Shown here piece by piece: positions 51,457 to 61,403 of a DNA stretch of 64,000 nucleotides (its first letter is position 1; every line of letters starts with the position of its first letter). Source of the DNA: Yersinia entomophaga. GTDB lineage: Bacteria > Pseudomonadota > Gammaproteobacteria > Enterobacterales > Enterobacteriaceae. The stretch lies in NCBI RefSeq assembly GCF_001656035.1, contig NZ_CP010029.1, positions 544,410 through 608,409 of the forward strand, written 5' to 3'. The notes under the pieces are model-generated. The model saw only the letters and a program-made list of their open reading frames with translations, had not been told where the DNA came from and did not search any database. Both the position numbers and the translations under genes were made by a program.

Positions 51457-51986
51457 AGCCGTATTGTTCCCGATCAGCCTTCGTTGTGCATTACACCACT
51501 TACTCCGTCATATCCATTCGAATCAGCTTGTTGGTGATGAGCTATTGCGTGAATGATACCACTCTGAGATTAAACTTAACGAGAGATATTTCTGATACTG
51601 TCAGTCGTATTTTTACACTCTATTTCTATTCTAGTTCATTTTGTCCACATACCTTGGAGCCGACACATATTCCGCAACAAAAAACACCAACGGCAACGAG
51701 TGTTATGCTGAGTAATAGCCAGACAATAAAATAAACAGAGTATTTGGTTTTCAATTACCTGACGGCTATCACCTTGACCAGTTGGGGTCATCGTAGTTAT
51801 CCCTGCGATACCTGTTGTTCATAGAAATCCTTCAGGTTCTCAACTGGGTTTTTTTTACAGCTGTGATACATTTAAATTCACTCTGAGTCTGGATGGAAAG
51901 TCTCTGTAGTACAGAGATTCCGCCATCTGAGTACAAAAACACCAGACCGGGTAATCATATTCACTGATGACGTCAAAAGGGTTTTT
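51457..51986. other. Divergent spacer between the diguanylate cyclase and pepN
   Basis: 530 bp without a convincing gene; an 82-residue frame (51486-51734) has no start context or coding character. It holds the promoters of both neighbours. An inverted repeat TCTCTGT-AGT-ACAGAGA (51901-51917), extended by imperfect outer arms to about 51885-51933, lies 70 bp before pepN. Confidence 0.45.
51901..51917. repeat. Inverted repeat upstream of pepN
   Basis: Perfect 7-bp arms around AGT, with partly complementary flanks (GGATGGAA against TTCCGCCATC). Operator or leader hairpin; not assigned. Confidence 0.5.
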
Positions 51987-54602
51987 ATGACACAACAGCC
52001 GCAAGCCAAATACCGTCACGATTATCGTGCGCCGGATTACACCATTACCGATATTGATTTAAATTTCGAGTTGGACGCGCAGAAAACGACGGTAACGGCA
52101 GTCAGTAAAGTAAAACGTCAGGGAACCGCAGGTGCCCCACTGATCTTGAATGGCGAAGACCTGACGTTATTAAGCGTCAGTGTAGATGGTCAGCCGTGGC
52201 CTCACTACCGTCTACAGGACAAAACTCTGGTTATCGAAGAATTACCGGAGCAGTTTACTTTAACCATCGTTAATGACATTCACCCGGCGACCAATACGGC
52301 TCTTGAAGGGCTTTATCTTTCCGGCGAAGCGCTGTGCACTCAATGTGAAGCCGAAGGTTTCCGCCATATTACTTATTATCTGGATCGTCCAGATGTATTA
52401 GCGCGTTTTACCACGACTATTGTGGCAGATAAAGCTCGCTATCCTTATCTGTTATCCAATGGCAATCGTCTGGAACAGGGCGAATTGGCTGATGGCCGTC
52501 ATTGGGTTAAATGGGAAGATCCGTTCCCGAAACCAAGCTATTTGTTTGCTCTGGTGGCAGGTGATTTTGATGTATTAAGAGACACCTTTATTACCCGTTC
52601 AGGTCGGGAAGTGGCGTTAGAATTGTTCGTCGATCGCGGCAATTTGGATCGCGCCGATTGGGCTATGATTTCCCTGAAAAATTCCATGAAATGGGACGAA
52701 ACTCGTTTCGGTCTGGAATACGATCTCGATATTTATATGATCGTTGCCGTTGATTTCTTCAATATGGGCGCGATGGAGAATAAAGGGCTAAATGTCTTCA
52801 ACTCCAAATACGTTCTGGCTAAAGCAGAAACGGCTACTGATAAAGATTATCTTAATATCGAAGCGGTTATTGGCCACGAATATTTCCATAACTGGACCGG
52901 CAACCGCGTGACTTGTCGCGACTGGTTCCAGCTCAGCTTGAAAGAAGGGCTGACGGTTTTCCGCGATCAGGAATTCAGCTCCGATTTGGGTTCTCGTCCA
53001 GTAAACCGTATTGATAATGTTCGTGTGATGCGAGCCGCGCAGTTTGCGGAAGATGCCAGCCCAATGGCTCATGCTATTCGTCCGGATAAAGTTATCGAGA
53101 TGAATAACTTCTATACCCTGACGGTGTATGAGAAAGGATCGGAAGTGATCCGCATGATGCATACATTATTAGGCGAAGCTCAGTTCCAGGCCGGAATGCA
53201 GCTGTATTTCGAGCGCCATGACGGCAGTGCTGCCACCTGTGATGATTTTGTGCAGGCGATGGAGGATGCGTCCAATGTCGATCTTTCGCTATTCCGTCGC
53301 TGGTATAGCCAATCCGGTACGCCGTTAGTAACGGTACGCGATGACTATGATGCGGAAAAACATCAATATCACCTGCATATTAGTCAGAAAACCTTGCCGA
53401 CTGCCGATCAGGCCGAGAAGTTACCTCTACATATTCCGTTCGATATTGAGCTTTACGATAGCAAAGGCGAAGTCATTCCACTTCAGCGAAACGGTTTGCC
53501 GGTTCATCATGTGCTGAATGTGACCAAATCCGAAGAAACCTTTACCTTTGATCAAGTGCCTTGCAAGCCAACGCCTTCGCTGCTGCGGGAGTTCTCTGCG
53601 CCAGTGAAACTGGATTATCCGTATAGCGATCAACAGTTAACTTTCCTGATGCAGCGTGCGCGCAATGAGTTTTCTCGTTGGGATGCGGCGCAGACCTTGC
53701 TAGCGACCTATTTCAAGCTGAACGTAGCGAAATATCAGCAAAAACAACCGCTTTCCTTGCCTCTACATGTGGCAGATGCCTTCCGCGCGGTATTGTTGGA
53801 TGAGCAGCTGGATCCGGCGTTAGCTGCGCAAATTCTGACTTTGCCTTCAGAGAACGAAATTGCCGAGTTGTTGACGACTATTGACCCAGAAGCGATCGGG
53901 GCGGTTCACGAAGCGATTACTCGTTGTCTGGCGCAAGAATTAGCCGACGAACTATTGGCAGTATATCTGGCTAATCAGACGCCGGAATATCGGGTTGAGC
54001 ATGCAGATATTGCTAAACGTGCGTTGAAAAATACCTGTCTGGCTTATTTAGCGTTTGCTGACGCCGAGTTTGCTAACAAGCTGGTTTCTGCCCAATATCA
54101 TCAGGCTGATAATATGACTGATTCGCTGGCAGCGCTGTCTGCGGCGGTTGCGGCGCAGTTGCCGTGCCGTGATGAGCTGTTGGAAGCCTTCGATGTACAC
54201 TGGAATCACGATGGTTTGGTGATGGATAAATGGTTTGCCTTGCAGGCATCCAGCCCAGCCGATGACGTTCTGGAACGGGTTCGCGCGTTGCTGAAGCATC
54301 CGTCCTTTAGCCTGAGCAACCCGAACCGCACCCGCGCGCTGATCGGGGCGTTTGCTTCAGCTAATCCGGCGGCATTCCACGCTAAAGACGGCAGCGGTTA
54401 TCAGTTCCTGGTTGAGATCTTAAGCGATCTGAACACTCGTAACCCTCAAGTCGCCTCACGTTTAATCGAGCCATTAATTCGATTAAAACGTTATGACGCC
54501 GAACGTCAGGCCAAGATGCGTCAGGCGTTGGAACAGCTCAAAGGACTGGAAAATCTGTCTGGCGATTTATTCGAAAAAATCACCAAGGCGCTGGCAGCGT
54601 AA
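51987..54602 (+). CDS. pepN: Aminopeptidase N (M1 family)
   Basis: 871 residues (E. coli 870). Broad cytosolic zinc aminopeptidase. The exopeptidase motif GAMEN and zinc motif HEYFHNWTGNRVT...KEGLTVF (HEXXH-x18-E, His about 297 and 301) are intact; the C-terminal helical superdomain is complete. Start ATG 51987 gives MTQQPQAKYRHDYRAPDY as in E. coli. Confidence 0.98.
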   Translation: MTQQPQAKYRHDYRAPDYTITDIDLNFELDAQKTTVTAVSKVKRQGTAGAPLILNGEDLTLLSVSVDGQPWPHYRLQDKTLVIEELPEQFTLTIVNDIHPATNTALEGLYLSGEALCTQCEAEGFRHITYYLDRPDVLARFTTTIVADKARYPYLLSNGNRLEQGELADGRHWVKWEDPFPKPSYLFALVAGDFDVLRDTFITRSGREVALELFVDRGNLDRADWAMISLKNSMKWDETRFGLEYDLDIYMIVAVDFFNMGAMENKGLNVFNSKYVLAKAETATDKDYLNIEAVIGHEYFHNWTGNRVTCRDWFQLSLKEGLTVFRDQEFSSDLGSRPVNRIDNVRVMRAAQFAEDASPMAHAIRPDKVIEMNNFYTLTVYEKGSEVIRMMHTLLGEAQFQAGMQLYFERHDGSAATCDDFVQAMEDASNVDLSLFRRWYSQSGTPLVTVRDDYDAEKHQYHLHISQKTLPTADQAEKLPLHIPFDIELYDSKGEVIPLQRNGLPVHHVLNVTKSEETFTFDQVPCKPTPSLLREFSAPVKLDYPYSDQQLTFLMQRARNEFSRWDAAQTLLATYFKLNVAKYQQKQPLSLPLHVADAFRAVLLDEQLDPALAAQILTLPSENEIAELLTTIDPEAIGAVHEAITRCLAQELADELLAVYLANQTPEYRVEHADIAKRALKNTCLAYLAFADAEFANKLVSAQYHQADNMTDSLAALSAAVAAQLPCRDELLEAFDVHWNHDGLVMDKWFALQASSPADDVLERVRALLKHPSFSLSNPNRTRALIGAFASANPAAFHAKDGSGYQFLVEILSDLNTRNPQVASRLIEPLIRLKRYDAERQAKMRQALEQLKGLENLSGDLFEKITKALAA

Positions 54603-54617
54603 TGCGATAATCAGCGA

Positions 54618-54642
54618 TTGACGGGAGTTAAACTCCCGTCAA
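54618..54642 (+). terminator. Hairpin downstream of pepN
   Basis: Perfect 11-bp stem (54618-54628 with 54632-54642), TAA-type tri-loop, 15 bp after the stop, no T-run. Confidence 0.65.
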
Positions 54643-55392
54643 AGCAAGGATGTTTATTTCTTGAACCTGATGATGAATTTTGCCGATTCTACAGTGATAC
54701 TACCTACTTATTTCATACACCGTTTTTATTTACAGCGCTGAGTTGATCTTGTTTTTCTTGCCTGTGCTCAATTTAATTTAAAGATAGAATATATTACTAC
54801 TCATTTGAAATGCCGAAACGTGTTTAAGTTTCTGTTATTCTGATGCGGAATAGTGGCCATATTTTTAAATAATGGAATTGAATTAACCTTCATAATAGAC
54901 TTAAATATGGCAAATAATATTTTCTTGACGATAAATGGAACTGCGCAGGGGTTAATATCTTCAGGTTGTTTGACGCAAGACTCCATAGAACATAAGCAAC
55001 CAAATTGGTCATGAAAATGAGATATTTGTTTACTAGTTTTCGCATAGCATAAAATGAATTATTTCATCTTAAGTTTGATTTCTAACGCACATCGCCAAAC
55101 GGCGCTCAAGAAAAGTAGGCTAGCATAGAGTGGAGGGATGCGATACTAACAGGCCTAAACGTTAATTATCCGAATAGCTTGAGTCATGGGCATCGCAGCC
55201 AGAAGAGCTTACATCCGTTCAATATTAAGATATTATTTGCGAATATCATGCGGCTGGCATATCAGGTCATGGCTTATGGTAAAATAAAAACCACTGATTT
55301 ATAACGTATTTTCTCAATAGGAAAATGCATAAACGCCAATGCCGAGAAATGCCAGGTTTTCTCAAGGTCAGTGTACCCATTCTGTTAAGTCT

Positions 55393-55769
55393 TTAGCGTT
55401 TTTGACAAATATCATTGGCCTGTTTGGTCTCGATTTCCAATATGTCCCATACCCTTGAGTAGACAAAGTTGTGGTGAGGTGAAAATGAAAAATAGTCACG
55501 AGTGCAAGAAGAAATATCGTCATGTAGGCCAATAAAAGCATATGTTTTAAATTCTATGACGTTACTCTTTCCTGTCATCAATATATATGCAGATATTATC
55601 ATAATACATATAAGTGAATCCGCAACCATATAGTTGGCAAGGCGATATAACGACGCGAAAACGGGGTGTGACAGATACGGGAATATTTCTTTATTTAAAA
55701 CATAGAGAATCATCCATAAACCTAATAGAGCAATTCCTAACAGAACAATGAAAGAAAAAAAAGACTCAC
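55393..55769 (-). pseudogene. Small membrane protein gene, probably frameshifted near its start
   Basis: The clean frame from ATG 55713 gives 106 residues (MILYVLNKEIFPYLSHPVFA...) with a membrane helix (about LICIMIISAYILM). In the same frame, upstream of that ATG, codons continue as ...SFFSFIVLLGIALLGLW, an evident further membrane helix, back to a TAA at 55771-55773 with no ATG. A GTG at 55769 lies in another frame and would join if the eight-base A/T tract (55755-55762) were nine. So the N-terminal helix is cut off by a one-base loss, or the gene uses a non-standard start, or the tract is slippery or mis-sequenced. Family not recognised. Confidence 0.45.
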
Positions 55770-55990
55770 TTTATCTGTAATGGATTATTTTCTACTTATA
55801 CTGTTTTTCATATTCTTTTATTCAGCAGTATTTCCGCTATAGGTAACAGCTTGGCGAATCTAATCTATCACCAGCTTCGCTAGCATGATTACCTCTAAAT
55901 CGTCAGCTTAGGTGGCATTGAATCGACATTACCCTGAAGAGAGACATTGTTTTTAGGCATGAAAGGAACCCTTGGCGCGGTTGGTTTTAC

Positions 55991-56221
55991 TCATTCCTGA
56001 CCAATAAATACACCCGACATTAACAAGTGATGATCAAAATAAGCCTCCGGTAGCATTCTTTTCAGGGCTTTACTTAGCAAACGTTTACTTTGTGAAAGGA
56101 TATATTTACCATTCGTGCGTTTATCCACTCGGTGGAGAGTTCGTCCCGCTTGCCGCTGGCGAACGTTGCCGATAGAAAACGTTATCGATAGAAGAATAGG
56201 CTGAAGAACTCGCGTTTTCAT
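55991..56221 (-). CDS. Possible small basic protein, unknown
   Basis: 76-residue frame with a good ribosome site (GAGG eight bases before ATG 56221). The product starts [18 protein letters not shown] and is then very basic ([19 protein letters not shown]..., [12 protein letters not shown]). No family recognised. It runs divergently from pyrD, 48 bp away, and covers the likely pyrD promoter, which argues for caution; chance is the alternative. Confidence 0.3.
   Translation of the reverse strand: MKTRVLQPILLSITFSIGNVRQRQAGRTLHRVDKRTNGKYILSQSKRLLSKALKRMLPEAYFDHHLLMSGVFIGQE
56173..56188. promoter_or_regulatory. Candidate PurR operator of pyrD
   Basis: TAGAAAACGTTATCGA matches 10 of 16 positions of the PurR consensus ACGCAAACGTTTGCGT, about 85 bp before the pyrD ATG, a plausible place for repression; pyrD is a PurR target in E. 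coli. A better match, TAGCAAACGTTTACTT (56075-56090, 12 of 16), lies a further 100 bp upstream. Confidence 0.45.
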
Positions 56222-56269
56222 TCCATTTTCCTCAGTCACTTGCTTGTCACCGGGAGCATAGGAGATCAC

Positions 56270-57280
56270 ATGTTTTATCCGATCGTTAAAAAGGCACTGT
56301 TCCAGTTCAATCCAGAGCGCGCTCATGAACTCACTTTCCGTCAATTAAAACGTATTACGGGTACGCCGCTGGAGTTTTTAGTGCGTCAATCGGTGCCGAC
56401 GAAGCCAGTGAGCTGTATGGGACTGTCATTTAAAAACCCAGTAGGTTTAGCGGCGGGTCTGGATAAAAACGGTGATTGCATTGATGCCTTGGGCGCAATG
56501 GGATTTGGCTTTATTGAAGTGGGGACGGTAACGCCGCTGCCGCAGCCGGGAAATGATAAACCGCGCTTATTCCGCGTCCTTGAAGCTGAAGGCCTGATCA
56601 ATAGGATGGGCTTTAATAACCTTGGTGTGGATAATCTGGTCGATAACGTTAAAAAATCACATTTTGGCGGAATTCTTGGGATTAATATCGGTAAGAATAA
56701 AGGTACGCCGGTAGAGAATGGTAAAGATGATTATCTGATCTGCATGGATAAAGTTTATCCGTACGCCGGTTATATTGCGATTAATATTTCGTCACCAAAT
56801 ACTCCAGGGCTACGTTCATTACAGTATGGGGAAGCGCTGGACGATCTGCTGGCGGCCGTTAAAAATAAGCAGGCGGAACTGCATCAGCGTCATCATAAAT
56901 ATGTGCCAGTCGCCGTTAAGATCGCTCCGGATCTTACTGAAGAAGAATTGATCCAGGTTGCGGATAGTCTGGTAAAACATAATATAGATGGCGTTATTGC
57001 TACTAATACCACTTTAGATCGTTCTTTGATCCAAGGTTTAAATTATTGTGAACAAAGTGGTGGATTAAGTGGCCGCCCATTGCAATCTCGCAGCACCGAA
57101 GTGATTCGCCGTTTGTCGCAGGAATTGCAGGGACGTTTGCCTATTATTGGCGTGGGCGGAATTGATTCTCTGATGGCAGCCAGAGAAAAAATGGCAGCAG
57201 GGGCTTCACTGGTCCAAATTTATTCCGGCTTTATCTTCCGTGGGCCGGGTTTGATTAAAGATATTGTTACTCATATCTAA
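56270..57280 (+). CDS. pyrD: Dihydroorotate dehydrogenase (quinone), class 2
   Basis: Membrane-associated FMN enzyme, fourth step of pyrimidine synthesis. 336 residues from ATG 56270 (AGGAG six bases before), identical in length to E. coli; the frame is open from 56240 but that part is leader. N-terminal amphipathic membrane helix region, [25 protein letters not shown], catalytic-serine region [12 protein letters not shown] and [11 protein letters not shown]-phosphate loop are intact. Confidence 0.98.
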   Translation: MFYPIVKKALFQFNPERAHELTFRQLKRITGTPLEFLVRQSVPTKPVSCMGLSFKNPVGLAAGLDKNGDCIDALGAMGFGFIEVGTVTPLPQPGNDKPRLFRVLEAEGLINRMGFNNLGVDNLVDNVKKSHFGGILGINIGKNKGTPVENGKDDYLICMDKVYPYAGYIAINISSPNTPGLRSLQYGEALDDLLAAVKNKQAELHQRHHKYVPVAVKIAPDLTEEELIQVADSLVKHNIDGVIATNTTLDRSLIQGLNYCEQSGGLSGRPLQSRSTEVIRRLSQELQGRLPIIGVGGIDSLMAAREKMAAGASLVQIYSGFIFRGPGLIKDIVTHI

Positions 57281-57300
57281 TTATTTCTCTTGATTTTCGT

Positions 57301-57324
57301 CTGGGGGTTTATTTATTCCCCCAG
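57301..57324 (+). terminator. Hairpin downstream of pyrD
   Basis: Perfect 7-bp GC stem (57301-57307 with 57318-57324), 10-base AT loop; no immediate T-run. Confidence 0.6.
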
Positions 57325-57453
57325 CTCGTCTATATTTTATCCGTTAGTTTAAATAAACATCGATAAATGTAAATGAATTGAGTTTGATTAGATAACCGGA
57401 CAACTCAATTATTGAGCGGTAAATGTTGGCAGTGGGATGGGAAGGAATAAAAT

Positions 57454-58002
57454 ATGCGGATTAAACCTGACGATAAATGGCGTTGGTATTTTGATGCTGA
57501 ACACGATCGGCTGATGCTGGATTTAGCCAATGGTATGATATTTCGTTCTCGCTTCCCTGCTAAAATGTTAACGCCAGATGCATTTAGTGAATCCGCATTT
57601 TGTGTGGACGATGCTGCTCTTTATTTTGAATTCGAAGATCAATGTCGCCAAATTAAATTGAGCCACGAACATCGTGCCGAACTGGTATTAAATGCGCTGG
57701 TGGCATTCCGTTTCCTGAAACCTTTAATGCCGAAAAGTTGGTATTTTGTGCAACAGGCAAAAGTTTTAACGCCAGAAAATGGCAGCCTGGCGTTAGTGAA
57801 ACTGATGGAAACCGGGGAAGAGGTTAGAGTATTAGTGGTTGAGTCCGGTGATTCCGCTAGCTTATGTTTATTGGCTCAGCCTCAATTACAGCTGGCGGGC
57901 AGAACCTTGATACTAGGCGATGCGATTAAAATTATGAACGATCGTTTATTGCCATTAGTGATAGAAAATACCGATATTCAGGCGTTTGACCGGGCGGTCT
58001 GA
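57454..58002 (+). CDS. zapC: Cell division protein ZapC
   Basis: 182 residues (E. coli 180). Cytosolic FtsZ-ring stabiliser that promotes lateral bundling of protofilaments. The start [14 protein letters not shown] and the centre [14 protein letters not shown] are family hallmarks. AAGGAA precedes the ATG. Downstream of pyrD as in E. coli. Confidence 0.95.
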   Translation: MRIKPDDKWRWYFDAEHDRLMLDLANGMIFRSRFPAKMLTPDAFSESAFCVDDAALYFEFEDQCRQIKLSHEHRAELVLNALVAFRFLKPLMPKSWYFVQQAKVLTPENGSLALVKLMETGEEVRVLVVESGDSASLCLLAQPQLQLAGRTLILGDAIKIMNDRLLPLVIENTDIQAFDRAV

Positions 58003-58064
58003 TTGATAATGACTGCTTGATAAGATTAATGCCATCCGCCCAATTTCGGTTTGTTCTTTCGAGG

Positions 58065-59177
58065 CTATTTCCCCGTCAGTGAGATATCACCTTTTGGCAC
58101 ACAGCTGCACGCCAGAATAACGCCATTTTCTGCAATAGCACTTTGTTTTAACGGTGCCACTTCACCCTGCAACAATGTCACTTTGCAGCTACCGCATATT
58201 CCAGCCCGACATGAATAAGGAATGCGAATACTTTGCTGTTCCAGTTGCTCCAGTAATACCTGCTGATTATTACCAGTAAAACGAATACCGTTATATTCAA
58301 TAGTGACGGCGCGAGTACTATCCTGCACCATCGGTAAAGCCTCCGCCACGACGCCAGCGCCATAAGGGCGGGGCGGTTTGGTCGCCAGAACTTCAATATT
58401 ATCGCCGACGCGAATAATGCCGCTATTACGTGCAATCATATTCTGACCAAAATCCACATCGCCATTATCTGCAGTTCGGAATTTCTGTAGTGTAGTTAAA
58501 GGTTCGGCGGTAGGATGCTTTTTTCCACGCTCAACGCTGACGGTGGTCAAAATACAGCGGCTGCATGGTTTCACCAGATCGAAAATCACATCGCCGACGC
58601 GAATCACCTGCCAGCTATCTTCCGCAAAAGCGCTGGCGCCGGTGACGACTAAATTCGGCCGAAACTGTTCAATCTTAATGCTGCCGGGGCATCGTTGCTG
58701 TAATTCGGCAAAAGAGGCTTCATTAATCAGCAAATAGGGATAGCCATCGGCGAAGGAAAGCGGAATTTCTGGCTGGCGTTTCACCCGACGAGTCAGTTCC
58801 GGCCCAAGCCAGCGTAATTGAACTTCGCGTTGGAAATAGCCGCTGAGCCAGTCATTTATTTCCGCAGGGGCAATCAGAGCGGTAAAATGATTTCCCCATA
58901 CTTCGGTGGGTGCCGCAGTGGGGGAAAAATCATTAAAGCGGATACTGGCGCTTTCGCCGTCTGGCGCGGTAAGAAATAAACCGTCAACCAGCAGCGCCGG
59001 AGTAAAAGTCACCATCTTCGGATTATTACGAGCTGTAATAAAAGTGCCATCCGGTTCGGTGATCATGAATACCCGGTCAAAAGCCAGGCCGCTACTGCCG
59101 ACCTGAGCATGGGAAAGCTGTAATCCACGCATGGATTTTACCGGGTGAATGTAAAGTTTAGAGAGTGTGATCACCAT
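58065..59177 (-). CDS. ycbX: YcbX, MOSC and 2Fe-2S ferredoxin-domain protein
   Basis: 370 residues from ATG 59177 (GGAG five bases before; an ATG nine bases upstream has no ribosome site). Order: MOSC N-terminal beta-barrel ([19 protein letters not shown]), MOSC domain with the conserved cysteine in [12 protein letters not shown], then a plant-type ferredoxin domain with CRAGICGSC and a distal cysteine (LACSC). In E. coli it works with molybdenum cofactor to reduce N-hydroxylated bases such as 6-N-hydroxylaminopurine. Confidence 0.95.
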   Translation of the reverse strand: MVITLSKLYIHPVKSMRGLQLSHAQVGSSGLAFDRVFMITEPDGTFITARNNPKMVTFTPALLVDGLFLTAPDGESASIRFNDFSPTAAPTEVWGNHFTALIAPAEINDWLSGYFQREVQLRWLGPELTRRVKRQPEIPLSFADGYPYLLINEASFAELQQRCPGSIKIEQFRPNLVVTGASAFAEDSWQVIRVGDVIFDLVKPCSRCILTTVSVERGKKHPTAEPLTTLQKFRTADNGDVDFGQNMIARNSGIIRVGDNIEVLATKPPRPYGAGVVAEALPMVQDSTRAVTIEYNGIRFTGNNQQVLLEQLEQQSIRIPYSCRAGICGSCKVTLLQGEVAPLKQSAIAENGVILACSCVPKGDISLTGK

Positions 59178-59277
59178 GTGCTCCATGCGTGTATGAAATT
59201 AGAAGGGAGCAACTTTATGACAAGCGGACAGGATTAGCTATAATGCGCAACAATTTTATTTTTGGTGATAGTGCGAT

Positions 59278-61398
59278 ATGAACTCTTTGTTTGCCAGCAC
59301 GGCGCGTGGACTGGAAGAACTGTTAAAAAGCGAACTCGAAGCGCTGGGTGCCCACGACTGTAAAATAGTGCAGGGTGGGGTACATTTTCAGGGTGACGAT
59401 CGGCTTATGTACCAAAGTTTGCTGTGGAGTCGTTTGGCTTCTCGCATTCTGCTGCCCCTGAATGAATTTAAGGTTCACAGCGATCTGGATCTTTATCTGG
59501 GTGTGCAAGCTATCGACTGGCCGTCGATCTTTGGCGTGGACAAAACTTTTGCCGTGCATTTTAGCGGCGTGAATGAAGAAATCCGCAATAGTCAGTACGG
59601 CGCATTGAAAGTAAAAGATGCGATTGTGGATAGCTTCACTCGCAAGATCGATCAACGCCCAACGGTTGCCAAGCAACAGCCGGATATTCGGGTGAATGTG
59701 TTCCTGCAACGTGACACCGCCAGCGTGGCGTTGGATTTGAGCGGCGAAGGCCTGCATCAGCGCGGTTATCGCGATCTGACCGGGCAGGCACCGTTAAAGG
59801 AAAACTTGGCCGCAGCGATTATTCTGCGCTCTGGCTGGCAGGCAGGAACGCCAATGGTCGACCCTATGTGTGGTTCCGGCACTTTGCTGATCGAAGCGGC
59901 GATGATGGCTTCGGATCGTGCTCCGGGACTGCATCGCCACCATTGGGGCTTTACTGCCTGGAATAGTTTTAACGAAGAGTTGTGGCGCGAACTGACGGCG
60001 GAAGCACAGGTGCGTGCTCGCCGTGGCCTACAGGAAACCACGTCCCGCTTCTTTGGCTCCGATATCGATCGTCGGGTTATTGAAATGGCGCGTGCCAACG
60101 CCCGCCGCGCCGGTGTAGCGGAATTGATTACGCTGAATGCCAATGACGTCAGCAAACTGGTTAACCCGCTGCCGGAAGGTCCTGTAGGGACGGTGATCAG
60201 TAACCCGCCGTACGGGGAGCGTTTGGAAAGTGAGCCAGCGCTGATCGCCTTGCACAATATGTTCGGCCGTATCATGAAGACGGCGTTTGGCGGCTGGCGT
60301 TTATCGCTGTTCAGCGCCTCTCCAGAACTGTTGAGCTGCTTGCAATTGCGTGCCGAGCGTGAATTTAAAGCGAAAAACGGCCCGCTGGACTGTGTACAGA
60401 AAAACTATCAGCTGGCGGCTAACCCGCAGGGCGCCAGCGGCGTTCAGGTGGCAGAAGATTATGCCAACCGTCTGCGCAAGAATGTGAAAAAGCTGGATAA
60501 ATGGGCGAAACAGCAGGGTATCGAATGTTACCGTCTGTATGACGCAGATTTGCCGGATTACAACGTGGCGGTAGATCGCTACGGCAGTAAAGTGGTGGTA
60601 CAGGAATATGCGCCGCCCAAAACTGTCGATCCGCAAAAAGCCCGTCAGCGCCTGTTCGACGTGATCAATGCCACTCTGGCGGTGCTGAATTTACCGTCTA
60701 ACCAATTGGTATTGAAAACCCGCGAACGTCAGAAAGGGAAAAGCCAGTACGAGAAACTGGCGCAGAAAGGCGAGTTCCTGCTGGTGGAAGAGTATAACGC
60801 CAAGCTATGGGTGAACCTGACTGACTATCTGGACACCGGTTTGTTCCTCGATCACCGTCTGGCGCGCCAGATGCTGGGCAAAATGAGCCAAGGTAAAGAT
60901 TTCCTGAATCTGTTTGCCTATACCGGTACCGCCAGCGTGCATGCCGGCTTAGGTGGCGCGCGCAGTACGACTACGGTCGATATGTCCCGTACCTATCTGG
61001 AATGGGCGGAGAAAAACCTGCGGGTTAACGGTTTAACCGGCCAGCAACATCGATTGATTCAGGCAGATTGCCTGTCTTGGTTAAGTAATACCGACGAGCA
61101 GTTTGACGTGATTTTTATCGATCCGCCAACCTTCTCAAACTCCAAGCGTATGGAGACCACGTTTGACGTACAGCGCGATCATCTGGTGCTGATGAAAGAA
61201 CTTAAACGGTTACTGCGTCGTAAGGGAACCATTATGTTCTCGAACAATAAGCGTGGTTTCCAGATGGATTTGGCCGGGATTGAAGCCCTGGGGCTGGTGG
61301 CAAAAGAAATCACCGCTCAAACGCAATCCGAAGACTTTGCCCGTAATCGTCAGATCCACAACTGTTGGCTGGTAACCCATGCCAACGAGGAAAAGTAG
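59278..61398 (+). CDS. rlmKL: Bifunctional 23S rRNA methyltransferase RlmKL
   Basis: 706 residues (E. coli 702). N-terminal half: THUMP domain (about 45-155) and the RlmL methyltransferase that makes m2G2445, with [15 protein letters not shown] (about 195) and NPPYGERL (about 309). C-terminal half: RlmK, m7G2069, with [15 protein letters not shown] (about 541) and [11 protein letters not shown] (about 616). Both catalytic motifs are intact. uup starts 5 bp after its stop. Confidence 0.97.
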   Translation: MNSLFASTARGLEELLKSELEALGAHDCKIVQGGVHFQGDDRLMYQSLLWSRLASRILLPLNEFKVHSDLDLYLGVQAIDWPSIFGVDKTFAVHFSGVNEEIRNSQYGALKVKDAIVDSFTRKIDQRPTVAKQQPDIRVNVFLQRDTASVALDLSGEGLHQRGYRDLTGQAPLKENLAAAIILRSGWQAGTPMVDPMCGSGTLLIEAAMMASDRAPGLHRHHWGFTAWNSFNEELWRELTAEAQVRARRGLQETTSRFFGSDIDRRVIEMARANARRAGVAELITLNANDVSKLVNPLPEGPVGTVISNPPYGERLESEPALIALHNMFGRIMKTAFGGWRLSLFSASPELLSCLQLRAEREFKAKNGPLDCVQKNYQLAANPQGASGVQVAEDYANRLRKNVKKLDKWAKQQGIECYRLYDADLPDYNVAVDRYGSKVVVQEYAPPKTVDPQKARQRLFDVINATLAVLNLPSNQLVLKTRERQKGKSQYEKLAQKGEFLLVEEYNAKLWVNLTDYLDTGLFLDHRLARQMLGKMSQGKDFLNLFAYTGTASVHAGLGGARSTTTVDMSRTYLEWAEKNLRVNGLTGQQHRLIQADCLSWLSNTDEQFDVIFIDPPTFSNSKRMETTFDVQRDHLVLMKELKRLLRRKGTIMFSNNKRGFQMDLAGIEALGLVAKEITAQTQSEDFARNRQIHNCWLVTHANEEK

Positions 61399-61403
61399 AA
61401 ACT

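Larger units (their letters stand above)
54643..56269. other. Gene-poor pepN-pyrD interval
   Basis: 1.6 kb, noticeably AT-rich over 54680-55830, with many stops in all frames. It holds a broken small membrane-protein gene (55393-55769, minus), a possible 76-residue gene (55991-56221, minus) and the pyrD promoter. A 61-residue frame at 54801-54986 (minus) has no ribosome site. The interval looks like a decayed accessory insertion, though no transposase remnant or terminal repeat was recognised. Confidence 0.5.

Noticed and set aside
51486..51734. 82-residue plus-strand frame between the cyclase and pepN
   Set aside because: No ribosome site, composition unlike coding sequence, lies in a divergent promoter region.
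54801..54986. 61-residue minus-strand frame in the pepN-pyrD interval
   Set aside because: No ribosome site before its ATG, no recognisable domain and AT-rich context; chance frame or decayed remnant.
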